A DNA stretch of 33,798 bases from an uncultured Alphaproteobacteria bacterium (GCA_902540805.1 CACBON010000011.1:1-33798); one strand, 5' to 3'. Counted from the stretch's first letter, positions 8,960 through 17,116 are shown. Made by a program: numbers and translations. The notes: generated by a model from the sequence alone, not told the origin.

Positions 8960-9915
8960 GTTTCTGAACCGAAAAAGTATTTTTGTTCAAATTTTTTATA
9001 TACAAAATTTATTTCATCAATAAAGGATTTTAAAAATTCATGTAAACCAATTTCTGTAATTTTATTAGCATTTAGATTTTTAATTTTTTTATACATTAGT
9101 GTCATTTTTTTATTTGAAGTAGAGGTTTGTTTATAGAATTTAGATAATCTTCCTAAATGATGATTAATTTTTTCTATTGAAAAAATTAGAGATCTTGGAC
9201 AAGTCATATTTAGAATTAAAAAATCTATAATTTTAGTATATGTAATTTCTTGTCCTCCATACGCCCATTTAAATGCCCTGAATGATGAAATTGACCTTAA
9301 CATCAAACTCCATTGAAAATTGTCAATATCACTTCCAACATAGTTTATACTTGGAAGTAAAATAAAGTATTTTACATTAATAATTCTTGCAGTAAAATCG
9401 GCTCTCTCAAAATAAGTTCCTAATATCAGAAAATCATAACCATCATTAATTAGCTGGGTGTTAAGTATTGTACCTCTAATTAAATTCACTTGTTTTTTTA
9501 CCCATTCAATAATTTCAGGTAATTCTTTTAAGATATTTTTTGTATCTTTCAAATTTTTATCTAGTTCGTGATAAGATGAGTTAATTGCATTCCAAACCTC
9601 TAAAGTAACAGCAGTCCTAACCATTCTAATATTTTCCCTTGCTGTTTTTATACAGTTTTTAACCGAAGAAGAGTTTTCTGGATCAAACAGAAGAAAGAAA
9701 ATAATTTTCTCTTTAGAAATTGTTTTATATTTTTTTAAATATTCATTTTTAATTCCCGAGGTTTCTAAAATAGATTCCCATTCATTTGTATAACCTCTTT
9801 CAGTATTAGGAATCAAAGAAATTCTGTATCCAACTTCTAAAAGTCTAGCTAAAGAATCGGCTCGTTCTATATATCTCGCTGACCAAAATAAATTTTCTGC
9901 AGTTCTACTCAGCAT
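8956..9915 (-). CDS. Alpha-E domain protein (COG2307)
   Basis: The 319-residue protein is almost entirely helical and opens with the family hallmark LSRTAENLFWSARYIERADSLAR. Further conserved pieces include TARENIRMVRTAVTLEVWNAIN, GTYFERADFTARI and the Cys-Pro-Arg (CPRSL) segment near residue 240. The biochemical function is unknown. It always travels with the circularly permuted ATP-grasp and often with a transglutaminase, and a helical scaffold or partner role for the ligase is the usual suggestion. Five bases separate it from the ATP-grasp stop, and it overlaps the transglutaminase start by four. Confidence 0.93.
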   Translation of the reverse strand: MLSRTAENLFWSARYIERADSLARLLEVGYRISLIPNTERGYTNEWESILETSGIKNEYLKKYKTISKEKIIFFLLFDPENSSSVKNCIKTARENIRMVRTAVTLEVWNAINSSYHELDKNLKDTKNILKELPEIIEWVKKQVNLIRGTILNTQLINDGYDFLILGTYFERADFTARIINVKYFILLPSINYVGSDIDNFQWSLMLRSISSFRAFKWAYGGQEITYTKIIDFLILNMTCPRSLIFSIEKINHHLGRLSKFYKQTSTSNKKMTLMYKKIKNLNANKITEIGLHEFLKSFIDEINFVYKKFEQKYFFGSET

Positions 9916-9920
9916 ACTAA

Positions 9921-11327
9921 CTATTCATTAAGTATCCATGTATCTTTAACTCCTCCACCTTGAGACGAATTAACAACTAATGAACCCTGATTTAAAGCAA
10001 CACGTGTTAAACCACCATCAACTAATTTTGTTTTATTTGCTCCAACTAAACAAAATGGCCTAAGATCAACGTGTCTTGGAGATAATTTTCTCTTATCAAA
10101 AATTGGTACAGAGGATAATTCAAGTATTGGTTGGGCTATATAGTTTTCTGGGTTTAAAAGGATTTTTTTTCGAAAAATTTCAATTTCTTTTTTTGAGGAT
10201 TTACTTCCAATTAATAAACCATAACCTCCAGAACCATGAACTTCTTTAACAACTAATTTACTTAAATTGTTTAGGACATATTTTTTTGCATCACCTTCAC
10301 AACATCGCCAAGTTTTTACATTTTCTAGTATTGGTTCTTCTCCAAGATAAAATTTAATTATTTCAGGTATGTAAGAATAAATGGCTTTATCGTCAGCAAT
10401 GCCTGAACCTGGAGCTGAACAAATGTTTACATTGCCAGATTTATATGAATCAAATAAACCGGGAATTCCAATAAGTGAGGAACTATCAAAAGTGATTGGA
10501 TCAATAAATTTATCATCAATTCTTCTATAAATTATATCAACTTTTTCCGGTCCCCTAGTTGTTTTCATATAGGTTATAGATTCGTCAACGAAAAGATCAT
10601 TTCCTTGAACCAATTCAACTCCCATAAGGTCAGCAAGAAAACTATGCTCATAATATGCACTATTTAAAGAACCTGGCGTGAGTATTACAACTTTTGGTTC
10701 TTTACTACATTTTTTTGGTGCTAGACTTTTCAGCACGTCTAACAAGTAATTTGGATAGTTTTCTACAGTTTCAATTTTTAATTTTTCAAATAATTCTGGA
10801 AACATTCTCATCATTATTTCCCTATTTTCAATCATATAGGAAACTCCAGATGGAGTTCGACAATTATCCTCCAAAACTTTAAAAGTTTTTTCGTTAATTC
10901 TTACAATGTCAGATCCAATAATTGGACTGTAAATTCTTTTAGGAACTTTAAAACCAATCATTTTTATTTCATATGCAGGGTTTTTATAAATTAAATTTTC
11001 TGGTATCAACTTTGCCTTTATGATTTCACCAGAGTTATAAATATCATTTAGAAAGGCATTGACGGCTAATGCTCTTTGAATAACCCCTTTTTTAATTTTT
11101 TTCCATTCTGTTGAAGAGATTATTCTTGGAAACATATCAAATGGAATCAAGCGCTCAGTAGAATCAAAGTTATTGTATACAGAAAACGTAATTCCAATTT
11201 TTTTAAAGAGGTTTTCAGCTTCATTTTTTTTTTTAACAACAACATTTTCGGGTAATGATTTAGCCCAATCATATATTTGATTATAAAATTTTCTAACTTT
11301 TGAATTTTTGTAAACTTCGTTGTACAT
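9921..11327 (-). CDS. Circularly permuted ATP-grasp amidoligase-family protein (COG2308)
   Basis: The 468 residues match the COG2308 circularly permuted ATP-grasp family. Visible hallmarks are VLEDNCRTPSGVSYMIENR (about 150-170), LTPGSLNSAYYEHSFLA..MGVELVQGNDL (about 215-245), the glycine loop EVHGSGGYGLLIG, and a C-terminal DGGLTRVAL..GSLVVNSSQGGGVKDTW. ATP-grasp enzymes activate a carboxylate as acyl phosphate and join it to an amine; the substrates here are unknown. It is the first gene of the operon with alpha-E and transglutaminase. Its leader contains a glutamine riboswitch aptamer (11369-11413) and a hairpin that reaches to one base before ATG, so expression probably responds to glutamine. 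Confidence 0.93.
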   Translation of the reverse strand: MYNEVYKNSKVRKFYNQIYDWAKSLPENVVVKKKNEAENLFKKIGITFSVYNNFDSTERLIPFDMFPRIISSTEWKKIKKGVIQRALAVNAFLNDIYNSGEIIKAKLIPENLIYKNPAYEIKMIGFKVPKRIYSPIIGSDIVRINEKTFKVLEDNCRTPSGVSYMIENREIMMRMFPELFEKLKIETVENYPNYLLDVLKSLAPKKCSKEPKVVILTPGSLNSAYYEHSFLADLMGVELVQGNDLFVDESITYMKTTRGPEKVDIIYRRIDDKFIDPITFDSSSLIGIPGLFDSYKSGNVNICSAPGSGIADDKAIYSYIPEIIKFYLGEEPILENVKTWRCCEGDAKKYVLNNLSKLVVKEVHGSGGYGLLIGSKSSKKEIEIFRKKILLNPENYIAQPILELSSVPIFDKRKLSPRHVDLRPFCLVGANKTKLVDGGLTRVALNQGSLVVNSSQGGGVKDTWILNE

Positions 11328-11328
11328 G

Positions 11329-11358
11329 CTCTTTCAATTATTATCGGAGTGGAAAGAG
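11329..11358 (-). promoter_or_regulatory. Hairpin covering the translation start of the ATP-grasp gene (putative riboswitch expression platform)
   Basis: On the minus-strand transcript CTCTTTC (11358-11352) pairs with GAAAGAG (11335-11329), seven perfect pairs around a 16-nt loop, ending one base before the ATG at 11327. The 3' arm is the only purine-rich ribosome-binding candidate. There is no U-run after it, so a translational switch is more likely than termination. Confidence 0.55.
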
Positions 11359-11368
11359 ACAGACGGAT

Positions 11369-11413
11369 GCGTTCCTTCGGTTTCAAACCTACTTCCGACC
11401 ATATGGTTGAACG
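11369..11413 (-). promoter_or_regulatory. Glutamine riboswitch aptamer (glnA / Downstream-peptide RNA class)
   Basis: Read 5'-3' on the minus strand, P1 CGUUC (11413-11409) closes with GAACG (11374-11370). P2 is ACC-AUAU-GGU. The conserved core CGGAAGUAGG (11397-11388) follows, P3 is GGUU..AACC, and the conserved GAAGGAACG completes the three-stem junction. The order and the invariant core match the glutamine aptamers known from cyanobacteria and marine metagenomes. It begins about four bases after the predicted transcription start and lies 41 nt upstream of the ATP-grasp ATG. No short peptide ORF lies between. Confidence 0.85.
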
Positions 11414-11423
11414 TTTCTTAAAG

Positions 11424-11452
11424 CTTATAACTAATCATTTGCTAAAGCAACA
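11424..11452 (-). promoter_or_regulatory. Probable promoter of the riboswitch-ATP-grasp operon
   Basis: On the minus strand a -10-like TATAAG (11429-11424) is preceded by TTGCTT fifteen bases upstream or CTGTTG at a slightly shifted register. The expected start, near 11417, is just before the aptamer P1 stem. The match is modest, and the main support is its fit with the aptamer boundary. Confidence 0.4.
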
Positions 11453-11460
11453 GTTATTTA

Positions 11461-11508
11461 GTTTGTGGTACAGGATGTAGGCGTTTCAAAACCCCTCAGC
11501 CACCCCAT
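11461..11508 (+). repeat. Decayed copy of the tRNA-His 3' half (attachment-site-like)
   Basis: Aligned without gaps to 8075-8122 (anticodon loop through CCA plus one base), 43 of 48 positions are identical; the five differences break the T-stem and variable region. The 5' half of the tRNA is absent, so it cannot be a functional tRNA. The repeat starts at the anticodon loop and runs to the 3' end, the usual extent of integrase attachment sites in tRNA genes. Together with tRNA-His it brackets the ATP-grasp operon. Confidence 0.85.
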
Positions 11509-11588
11509 GAAAAACTTTAATGTACAGTTAATAAATAAATTTATAATTCTTTATAAAGCTGAAACCTATTTTATAATATAGTCTGATT

Positions 11589-11665
11589 TTATCCACACGA
11601 AAACTGTTAATAAAAAATCCCTAAAATGTTGACAAAATTAGCAAAATAGGGAAAAGTTATCCACA
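11589..11665 (+). promoter_or_regulatory. Paired perfect DnaA boxes in an AT-rich intergenic region
   Basis: TTATCCACA occurs at 11589-11597 and again at 11657-11665, same orientation, 68 bp apart. Weaker reverse-strand relatives (TGTTAATAA type) lie near 11522 and 11604. Between the boxes are TTGACA (11629-11634), a -35-like hexamer, and TCCCTA...TAGGGA arms (6 bp). The 184-bp stretch from 11507 to 11690 is otherwise non-coding. It may be a DnaA-controlled promoter for the downstream barrel gene or part of a replication origin. Confidence 0.5.
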
Positions 11666-11690
11666 GGTTAAAATATTTAAGGAGTTCGGT

Positions 11691-12398
11691 ATGAAAAGAT
11701 TACTATTTGTTGTTGCATTTCTCACATTACCCTTTACATCAAAAGCTGACACTTATTCTGTATCAGACAAACTATATTTAGGTTTTGGTGCTGGCATAAT
11801 TAGTCCTAACAATGTAGATATCAATGTGTCTGAAGCTGGAACTATAAGCGGTGTTACCTATTCAGCCAATATTAATGGTGAGTTTGAGTTTGACAACGGA
11901 TACCAAATAAATGGTTTGTTGGGTTATAGATTCAACGACTATTTGTCCTTTGAAACAGAATTAGGTTACACTCAATTTGATTATGATAAAGTTAACTTAA
12001 CTGCTGGTGGAACAGCTACTTCAGGAGGAGTTACATTTACTGGAGCAGCTAGCAGATCTTATGATATAGATGGAAGTATTTCTGCTTTCTCAATGATATT
12101 TGGTCCCGCATTTGATTTTGATGTAAGCAATAATCTAGAATTTTTAGTTAGTGGTGGAATAGGTTTCTCATCTTATAACGACGAAGTTAAAAGCGTCGGT
12201 GGAAGTACTGGTTTATCATATGATGAGGATTTTACAGATTTTGCCGCAAAATTTAAGACTGGTGCTAATTACTCTTTTACGCAACAAACATATCTACAAG
12301 CTACTTATGGTTTTAATTATGTTGATTCAGGAATTAATAATTTTACTGAAGATTTCACAGCTCATAGCTTTGATGCTAAGTTAGTTATAAACTTTTAA
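11691..12398 (+). CDS. Outer-membrane beta-barrel protein (OmpA/opacity-type barrel)
   Basis: The 235 residues begin with a signal peptide (about 1-19, cleavage after SKA). The rest is alternating amphipathic strands: YLGFGAGII, FEFDNGYQINGLLGYRF, YLSFETELGYTQFDY, LEFLVSGGIGFSSY, TYLQATYGFNYV and the C-terminal FDAKLVINF ending in Phe, the normal outer-membrane sorting signal. This fits an eight-stranded barrel. The exact role (structural, adhesion or small pore) is not readable. The start has a clear Shine-Dalgarno AAGGAG (11679-11684), and the promoter region contains two DnaA boxes. Confidence 0.88.
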   Translation: MKRLLFVVAFLTLPFTSKADTYSVSDKLYLGFGAGIISPNNVDINVSEAGTISGVTYSANINGEFEFDNGYQINGLLGYRFNDYLSFETELGYTQFDYDKVNLTAGGTATSGGVTFTGAASRSYDIDGSISAFSMIFGPAFDFDVSNNLEFLVSGGIGFSSYNDEVKSVGGSTGLSYDEDFTDFAAKFKTGANYSFTQQTYLQATYGFNYVDSGINNFTEDFTAHSFDAKLVINF

Positions 12399-12612
12399 AG
12401 ATTGCTTTTTCTATCAGGAAAGTGAGATTCTTACCCCATGAAGAGCAACTTTTGTAATTGTTAGTCAAAAATCGTGAAAACATTTTGATTTAAATATCAA
12501 TGAGCAGATTCTTAAAGAAATTAAATTATATACTGAAATTTTAAACACAGTAGATTTTTTTTTATTTTTAAATTTTATTTGCTTTTGCTTATCAAATTCT
12601 TAAATTTATAAA

Positions 12613-12939
12613 ATGAAATGTATTTTATTCACCTTACCTGTCTTTTTAATTTCCTTCATATTAAAGGCCGAAATAACTCTTAAAGCAAAAACACCTGAAG
12701 ACAAAGACCTTGGATGTATCACTTTATTAAAAGTAGCTAGTGAAAAAAGCAAAAATGCTGGTGAAATGATAAAATATGAAAAACTAAAAAAATTACAAAA
12801 AAGTTTTCAAGGAAAGTATAAACACAATCATTTTTCAGAAAAAGCTACCCAATTAAAGTTGGATGAACATAATTTAAAAATAAAAGAAAAAGGTCAGAGG
12901 TACATTAATAAAAATCTTCAAAAATGTGGTCTTAAATAA
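12613..12939 (+). CDS. Small secreted basic protein, unknown function
   Basis: The 108 residues start with a signal peptide (about 1-18, ending near LKA). The mature part is lysine-rich, helical and hydrophilic, with Cys35 and Cys105 as a possible disulfide pair closing the helical region. I do not recognise a family. It is a stand-alone gene with about 200 bp of featureless AT-rich DNA on each side. The start is the first ATG of the frame and is the one that yields the signal peptide. Confidence 0.6.
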   Translation: MKCILFTLPVFLISFILKAEITLKAKTPEDKDLGCITLLKVASEKSKNAGEMIKYEKLKKLQKSFQGKYKHNHFSEKATQLKLDEHNLKIKEKGQRYINKNLQKCGLK

Positions 12940-13123
12940 ATATCTTGTTTTTTTAAGCCAAATATCTTGAATAAAATTAAGCTTCAACTAAAAGAATAAA
13001 AATTAATTACAATATTTAAAACTTTAATTTGAAGTTTTTAAGAGTTTTACAATAGGAAAATACCAAAAACTAAATGATATAAAATTTATTGAATTTGTAA
13101 TAAATAATAAAAAGATTTATAAA

Positions 13124-14554
13124 ATGAAAAATTCATTGATGTGGTTTAGATATGACCTTAGAATTGAGGATAACGAGGCATTATGTGCCGCACTTAATAA
13201 TCAAGTCTGTCTCCCAATTTTTATACTTGATGTTGGTTTTTTAAAACTTAAAACTACAAGTGAGTTTCATCTCAACTTCTTAAAAGATTCCTTGGAAAAC
13301 TTAAATTACAATCTAAAAAAAAAATTTAACACCAAACTAAATCTCTACCAGGGGAAAACGATTGAAATATTAAATCATCTCATTGTAAAGTTTAAAATAA
13401 ATAATATCTATTCAAACAGAATATTTAAAGGAAGTTACTTCACACAACTGGATAAAGATGTTGATTCGTTTTTAAAACAAAAGGATATTAACTGGTCTCA
13501 AAAAAATCAATTTGGAATTCAACTTAAAAATAGAATTCGAGGAAAATGGTCTAAAGATTGGCAAAGATTTATGGCATGTCCAATAACTTCAAATATTGAA
13601 AATAATAATTTTAATAAAGACGACACAATGGAATTAAACTTTATTCCTAATTCAGCATCTGTCCAAAAAGGTGGCGAAGAAGAAGCTCGAAATTGTTTAA
13701 ATACATTTTTAAATAGTAGACATAAGGATTATTCTCAAAAAATGTCAAGTCCAATAACGGCAGAGTATTCATGCTCAAGACTTAGTCCACATATAACTTT
13801 CGGAACAATTTCTATAAAATCAATTATAACTAAAATTGAAAATATTAATAAAAATTATTTAGACAATAAATCTATTTATTCATTTAAAAAAAGATTGGCG
13901 TGGCACTGTCATTTTATTCAAAAACTATACGACGAGCCTAGAATTGAATCGGAAAATTTACATCCGCTATATAATGATTTGAGATCTGAAAATTTTAATT
14001 TTTCTTTTTATAAGAGTTGGAAAGAGGGTGCTACAGGTTTCCCGTTTTTAGACGCATGTTTGAGATTTTTAAAGACCAAAGGTTGGTTAAATTTTAGAAT
14101 GAGAGCAATGATTACTTCATTTGCATCATATCAGTTATGGTTGGATTGGAGGATTACTTCAAAATTCTTAGCAAATAATTTTACAGATTATGAACCAGGT
14201 ATTCATTATCCGCAGATACAAATGCAATCAGGTACAACAGGGATTAATACAATTCGAATATATAATGTTATTAAACAATCACATGATCAAGATCCTAATG
14301 GAGACTTTATTAGAAAGTGGGTACCAGAGATAAGAATGTTACCGAATCACTTAATTCATGAGCCATGGAAAATAAACTTTTTAGAGGAAAAGGAATATAA
14401 TTTCAAGTTGGGGAAAAACTACCATAAACCAATTGTCGACAATAATCAGAGAACTAAATTTGCGAAAGATATGATTTGGTCTGTAAGAAAGAAGCCTGAG
14501 GCCGTAAAAATTTCAAAAAATATTGTTTCGAAGCATGCGAGCATGAAGAGGTAA
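13124..14554 (+). CDS. Cryptochrome/photolyase family flavoprotein
   Basis: The 476 residues contain the N-terminal antenna-type Rossmann domain ([16 protein letters not shown], about 5-20) and a C-terminal FAD-binding helical domain (about 200-450). FAD-domain hallmarks include [54 protein letters not shown] and [13 protein letters not shown]. Photolyases repair UV cyclobutane dimers using light. The segment that in E. coli PhrB carries GGWQW reads [16 protein letters not shown] here, so the terminal electron-transfer Trp (382 in E. coli) and Trp384 are absent. The gene belongs to a variant photolyase clade or could be a photoreceptor. It appears to be transcribed alone. Confidence 0.88.
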   Translation: MKNSLMWFRYDLRIEDNEALCAALNNQVCLPIFILDVGFLKLKTTSEFHLNFLKDSLENLNYNLKKKFNTKLNLYQGKTIEILNHLIVKFKINNIYSNRIFKGSYFTQLDKDVDSFLKQKDINWSQKNQFGIQLKNRIRGKWSKDWQRFMACPITSNIENNNFNKDDTMELNFIPNSASVQKGGEEEARNCLNTFLNSRHKDYSQKMSSPITAEYSCSRLSPHITFGTISIKSIITKIENINKNYLDNKSIYSFKKRLAWHCHFIQKLYDEPRIESENLHPLYNDLRSENFNFSFYKSWKEGATGFPFLDACLRFLKTKGWLNFRMRAMITSFASYQLWLDWRITSKFLANNFTDYEPGIHYPQIQMQSGTTGINTIRIYNVIKQSHDQDPNGDFIRKWVPEIRMLPNHLIHEPWKINFLEEKEYNFKLGKNYHKPIVDNNQRTKFAKDMIWSVRKKPEAVKISKNIVSKHASMKR

Positions 14555-14598
14555 AAACGTGAAATTCTTTATTTAAATTTTGATTAATGTGGTTTAAA

Positions 14599-15345
14599 TT
14601 AATTGATGTTCCAATTTACTGAATCTTCTTTTTTTACTAGCTTATGTTCTTCCTGATCCAATCCTAATTTCCAGTAGCTGGAAATATACATTTCATTTTT
14701 ACTAATTTTTTTATTTTTTTGAAAAAAATTCCTTAAACTTTTCATTTTGTTAAATTCACAAGCTACCCATACATAAGGTTTTCCATTTAACCAATTAAGT
14801 TCTTCTACCGTCTTCTTTAAAATTGAGGGATTCTTTTTTGATTTCACTACCCATTTTATTTTGATATTTTTTGGTTTGACGAGTTTAATTTTATCGTCTT
14901 TTGATATTATTTCTAAAACGGCAAAGCCTACTGCACTTTTTGGGATTCTTTCAAGATAACAAGCTATCGCTGGTAAGGCAGTCATATCTCCTACAAAAAA
15001 AAACCAATCAGAATTATCATTTATTGATTTTTTCAAACCTGGTCCTGATATTAATATTTCGTCACCAACCTTAGCTTGTGACGCCCATTTTGTGGCATAG
15101 CCTTGATTTCCAATATGATTAGAAAAATCAATGTCTAATTCTAGCCTATTTTTCCTAAAACTTCTGATTGTATATGGTCTTAAAAAGGTATCGCCTGATG
15201 ATTCTTGTTTAAATAAAAGTTTAACATATCCACCATCTTCATTTTCCGGAAAATCAATAAGATCCTTACTGTGAAATGTAATCCTTTTCATATTGGGCGA
15301 GAGTTGAGATATATTAGTAACTTTTACATTTCTGATTCTTTTCAT
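14599..15345 (-). CDS. Siderophore-interacting protein family flavin reductase
   Basis: The 248 residues match the siderophore-interacting (ViuB/YqjH-like) family. An N-terminal FAD-binding barrel carries RPYTIRSF (56-63) and the flavin-phosphate region; the C-terminal NAD(P)-binding half has GDMTALPAI, VWVACEFNKMKSLR and the family ending ISSYWKLGLDQEEHK. Such proteins reduce ferric siderophores in the cytoplasm to release iron. No siderophore transporter is in view, so the natural substrate is uncertain. It is transcribed divergently from the type III polyketide synthase; the 114-bp gap holds no convincing operator. Confidence 0.9.
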   Translation of the reverse strand: MKRIRNVKVTNISQLSPNMKRITFHSKDLIDFPENEDGGYVKLLFKQESSGDTFLRPYTIRSFRKNRLELDIDFSNHIGNQGYATKWASQAKVGDEILISGPGLKKSINDNSDWFFFVGDMTALPAIACYLERIPKSAVGFAVLEIISKDDKIKLVKPKNIKIKWVVKSKKNPSILKKTVEELNWLNGKPYVWVACEFNKMKSLRNFFQKNKKISKNEMYISSYWKLGLDQEEHKLVKKEDSVNWNIN

Positions 15346-15459
15346 ATTTAATAGTATAATTTAATAAAAAAAATCAAAAAGACATAATTTTATTCCGTTT
15401 ATAATTTTTTGTCTAAAGTTTTGCCTTTTATTAGTTGTTTAAAATACTAATTAATAATT

Positions 15460-16476
15460 ATGACTAGTATCAAAGGTTTAAGTTCTACATTTCCAAAGCA
15501 CAAAGTGTTTCAGGAGGATGTTAAAGCTTTGGGTAGAAAAATTTTTGCGTCTAAAACTAATTTTAAAAGAATGGAAAAGGTTTATGACAACTCTGGAGTA
15601 AAAGTAAGATATCTTACTAACGACTTGAATTGGTATATAAATGAGCATAATTGGTCTGAAAGAAATTCTTTATTTAAAAAGAATGCTATTTTTTTATCAA
15701 AAAAATCAATTTCTCAAACTTTTGAGAAGTCTAACATTAGACCTGAGGATATCGGGGGCATAGTTTTTATAAATAGTACAGGTATATCTACGCCAACTAT
15801 TGATGCTGAGATATTTAATTTATTTAATTTCAATAATGAAGTATTAAGATTACCTTTTTTTGGTTATGGATGTTCTGGAGGAGTTTTGGGACTAAATAGA
15901 GCAGTTGAAGTATATAAAAATATTAAAAAACCAGTTTTGGTCTGTAATGTTGAATTATGTAGCTTAACCTTTAGACCTCAAATATTTAGTAAAGAAAACA
16001 TTGTCAGTTCTTCATTATTTGGTGATGGATCAATTTCTTATATAGTTACAGAAGGAGGAAACTGTAAAATATTAAATTCAATGGAGCACACTTGGAGAGA
16101 TTCTTTAAATCTTATGGGTTGGGGCGTAGAAGATGACGGGTTGTCAGTTATTTTTGATAAAATCATTCCTGAATTTATAACTAAAAAACTTCCAGAAGTT
16201 GTCAATAAATTTCCTTTAAAGGATTTAGATGGTTACGTATTGCATTCAGGTGGTATGAAAATTATAAACGCCTACAAAAAAATTTTTAATAATGACCCAA
16301 CTATTGACGTTTCTCAAAAAATTTTATCAGAATATGGTAATGTTTCGTCAGTGTCAGTTTTGCTTGTTTTAAAAGAAATCATAAAGAAAAAAAGTAATGG
16401 AATCTTCTTAATGTCTGCTCTTGGACCAGGTTTTACCGCAGGTATGGCTGGCTTAGAAATTTGTTCTAATGATTGA
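15460..16476 (+). CDS. Type III polyketide synthase (alkylpyrone synthase-like)
   Basis: The 338 residues are a thiolase-fold synthase with the Cys-His-Asn triad of type III PKS enzymes: Cys138 (GYGCSGGVLGLNRA), His262 (YVLHSGGMKII) and Asn294 (EYGNVSSVSVL). The C-terminal GPGFTAGMAG is present. FabH also uses Cys-His-Asn, but the GCSGG surroundings, FRPQIF and the EYGN motif favour the chalcone/stilbene synthase side. It overlaps by eight bases a membrane ICMT-like methyltransferase, the same arrangement as Bacillus bpsA-bpsB and Streptomyces srsA-srsB, which make alkylpyrones or alkylresorcinols and methylate them. The product here is therefore probably a lipidic pyrone or quinone-like compound. 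At 338 residues it is somewhat shorter than plant enzymes. Confidence 0.85.
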   Translation: MTSIKGLSSTFPKHKVFQEDVKALGRKIFASKTNFKRMEKVYDNSGVKVRYLTNDLNWYINEHNWSERNSLFKKNAIFLSKKSISQTFEKSNIRPEDIGGIVFINSTGISTPTIDAEIFNLFNFNNEVLRLPFFGYGCSGGVLGLNRAVEVYKNIKKPVLVCNVELCSLTFRPQIFSKENIVSSSLFGDGSISYIVTEGGNCKILNSMEHTWRDSLNLMGWGVEDDGLSVIFDKIIPEFITKKLPEVVNKFPLKDLDGYVLHSGGMKIINAYKKIFNNDPTIDVSQKILSEYGNVSSVSVLLVLKEIIKKKSNGIFLMSALGPGFTAGMAGLEICSND

Positions 16477-16963
16477 TACTTACTTAATACTTTACATCAT
16501 TTTATGCAGATTATTTGAACTTTTATTAAGTAAAAGAAACACTGCAAAACTATTAAAAGAAGGTGGCGTTGAATATTACAAAAATCATTACAAGTATATT
16601 GTTGTTTTTCATGTCATCTTTGTATTTTTCTTTCTTATAAAATCAATGAATGAAATAGAGGTAAATATTGAATATCTTTATGCCTTTTTAGTTTTACAGT
16701 TACTAAGATATAAAATAATTTTTGATTTAGGTTTTTTTTGGACAACAAGAATCATAGTTATAAACAAACCCTTAGTTAAGACATTCCTTTTTAAATATTT
16801 AAAACATCCGAATTATGTTGTTGTAATTTTAGAAATAATATTAGTTTGTTTATTTTTTGACGACTTGCTTGCATTGATTTTCTTTACGTTTTTTAATTTT
16901 ATTTTGATATGTATTAGAATATTTTACGAAGAAAAGGCTAATAAATTTAGAAAAAATTTATAG
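16469..16963 (+). CDS. Isoprenylcysteine carboxyl methyltransferase-family membrane protein (YpbQ/BpsB-like)
   Basis: The 164 residues have four or five hydrophobic segments (about 4-16, 43-58, 66-80, 108-122, 128-148). The conserved ICMT-family LKHPNYVVV motif (about 110-118) is followed by a terminal YEEKANKFRK. Family members methylate carboxyl or hydroxyl groups of lipidic substrates at the membrane. The eight-base overlap with the type III PKS strongly suggests it methylates that enzyme's product, as BpsB does with alkylpyrones. The next 150 bp hold no gene or clear terminator. Confidence 0.85.
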   Translation: MIDTYLILYIILCRLFELLLSKRNTAKLLKEGGVEYYKNHYKYIVVFHVIFVFFFLIKSMNEIEVNIEYLYAFLVLQLLRYKIIFDLGFFWTTRIIVINKPLVKTFLFKYLKHPNYVVVILEIILVCLFFDDLLALIFFTFFNFILICIRIFYEEKANKFRKNL

Positions 16964-17116
16964 TTTATATTCAAAATATCAATAGTTAATTTTTTCAAAT
17001 AACTTTTCTTAAAATAAAAAAAACAAAAGAGATATTAAAATTGTCTTATTTTATCTATTATTAATAAAATGCCAAAACCAACTATGATTTTCAGCTTTGA
17101 TTCATAAAAAATAAAA

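Noticed and set aside
11147-11386. A 79-codon minus-strand open frame beginning inside the riboswitch
   Set aside because: It overlaps the conserved ATP-grasp frame in another register and its start lies in the aptamer; composition is low-complexity Leu/Lys.
11414-11456. Plus-strand stretch with AAAGCTT and GCTAAAG resembling SAM-II/SAM-V riboswitch cores
   Set aside because: The stems do not form, no methionine-cycle gene follows, and the same bases serve as the minus-strand promoter of the glutamine-riboswitch operon.
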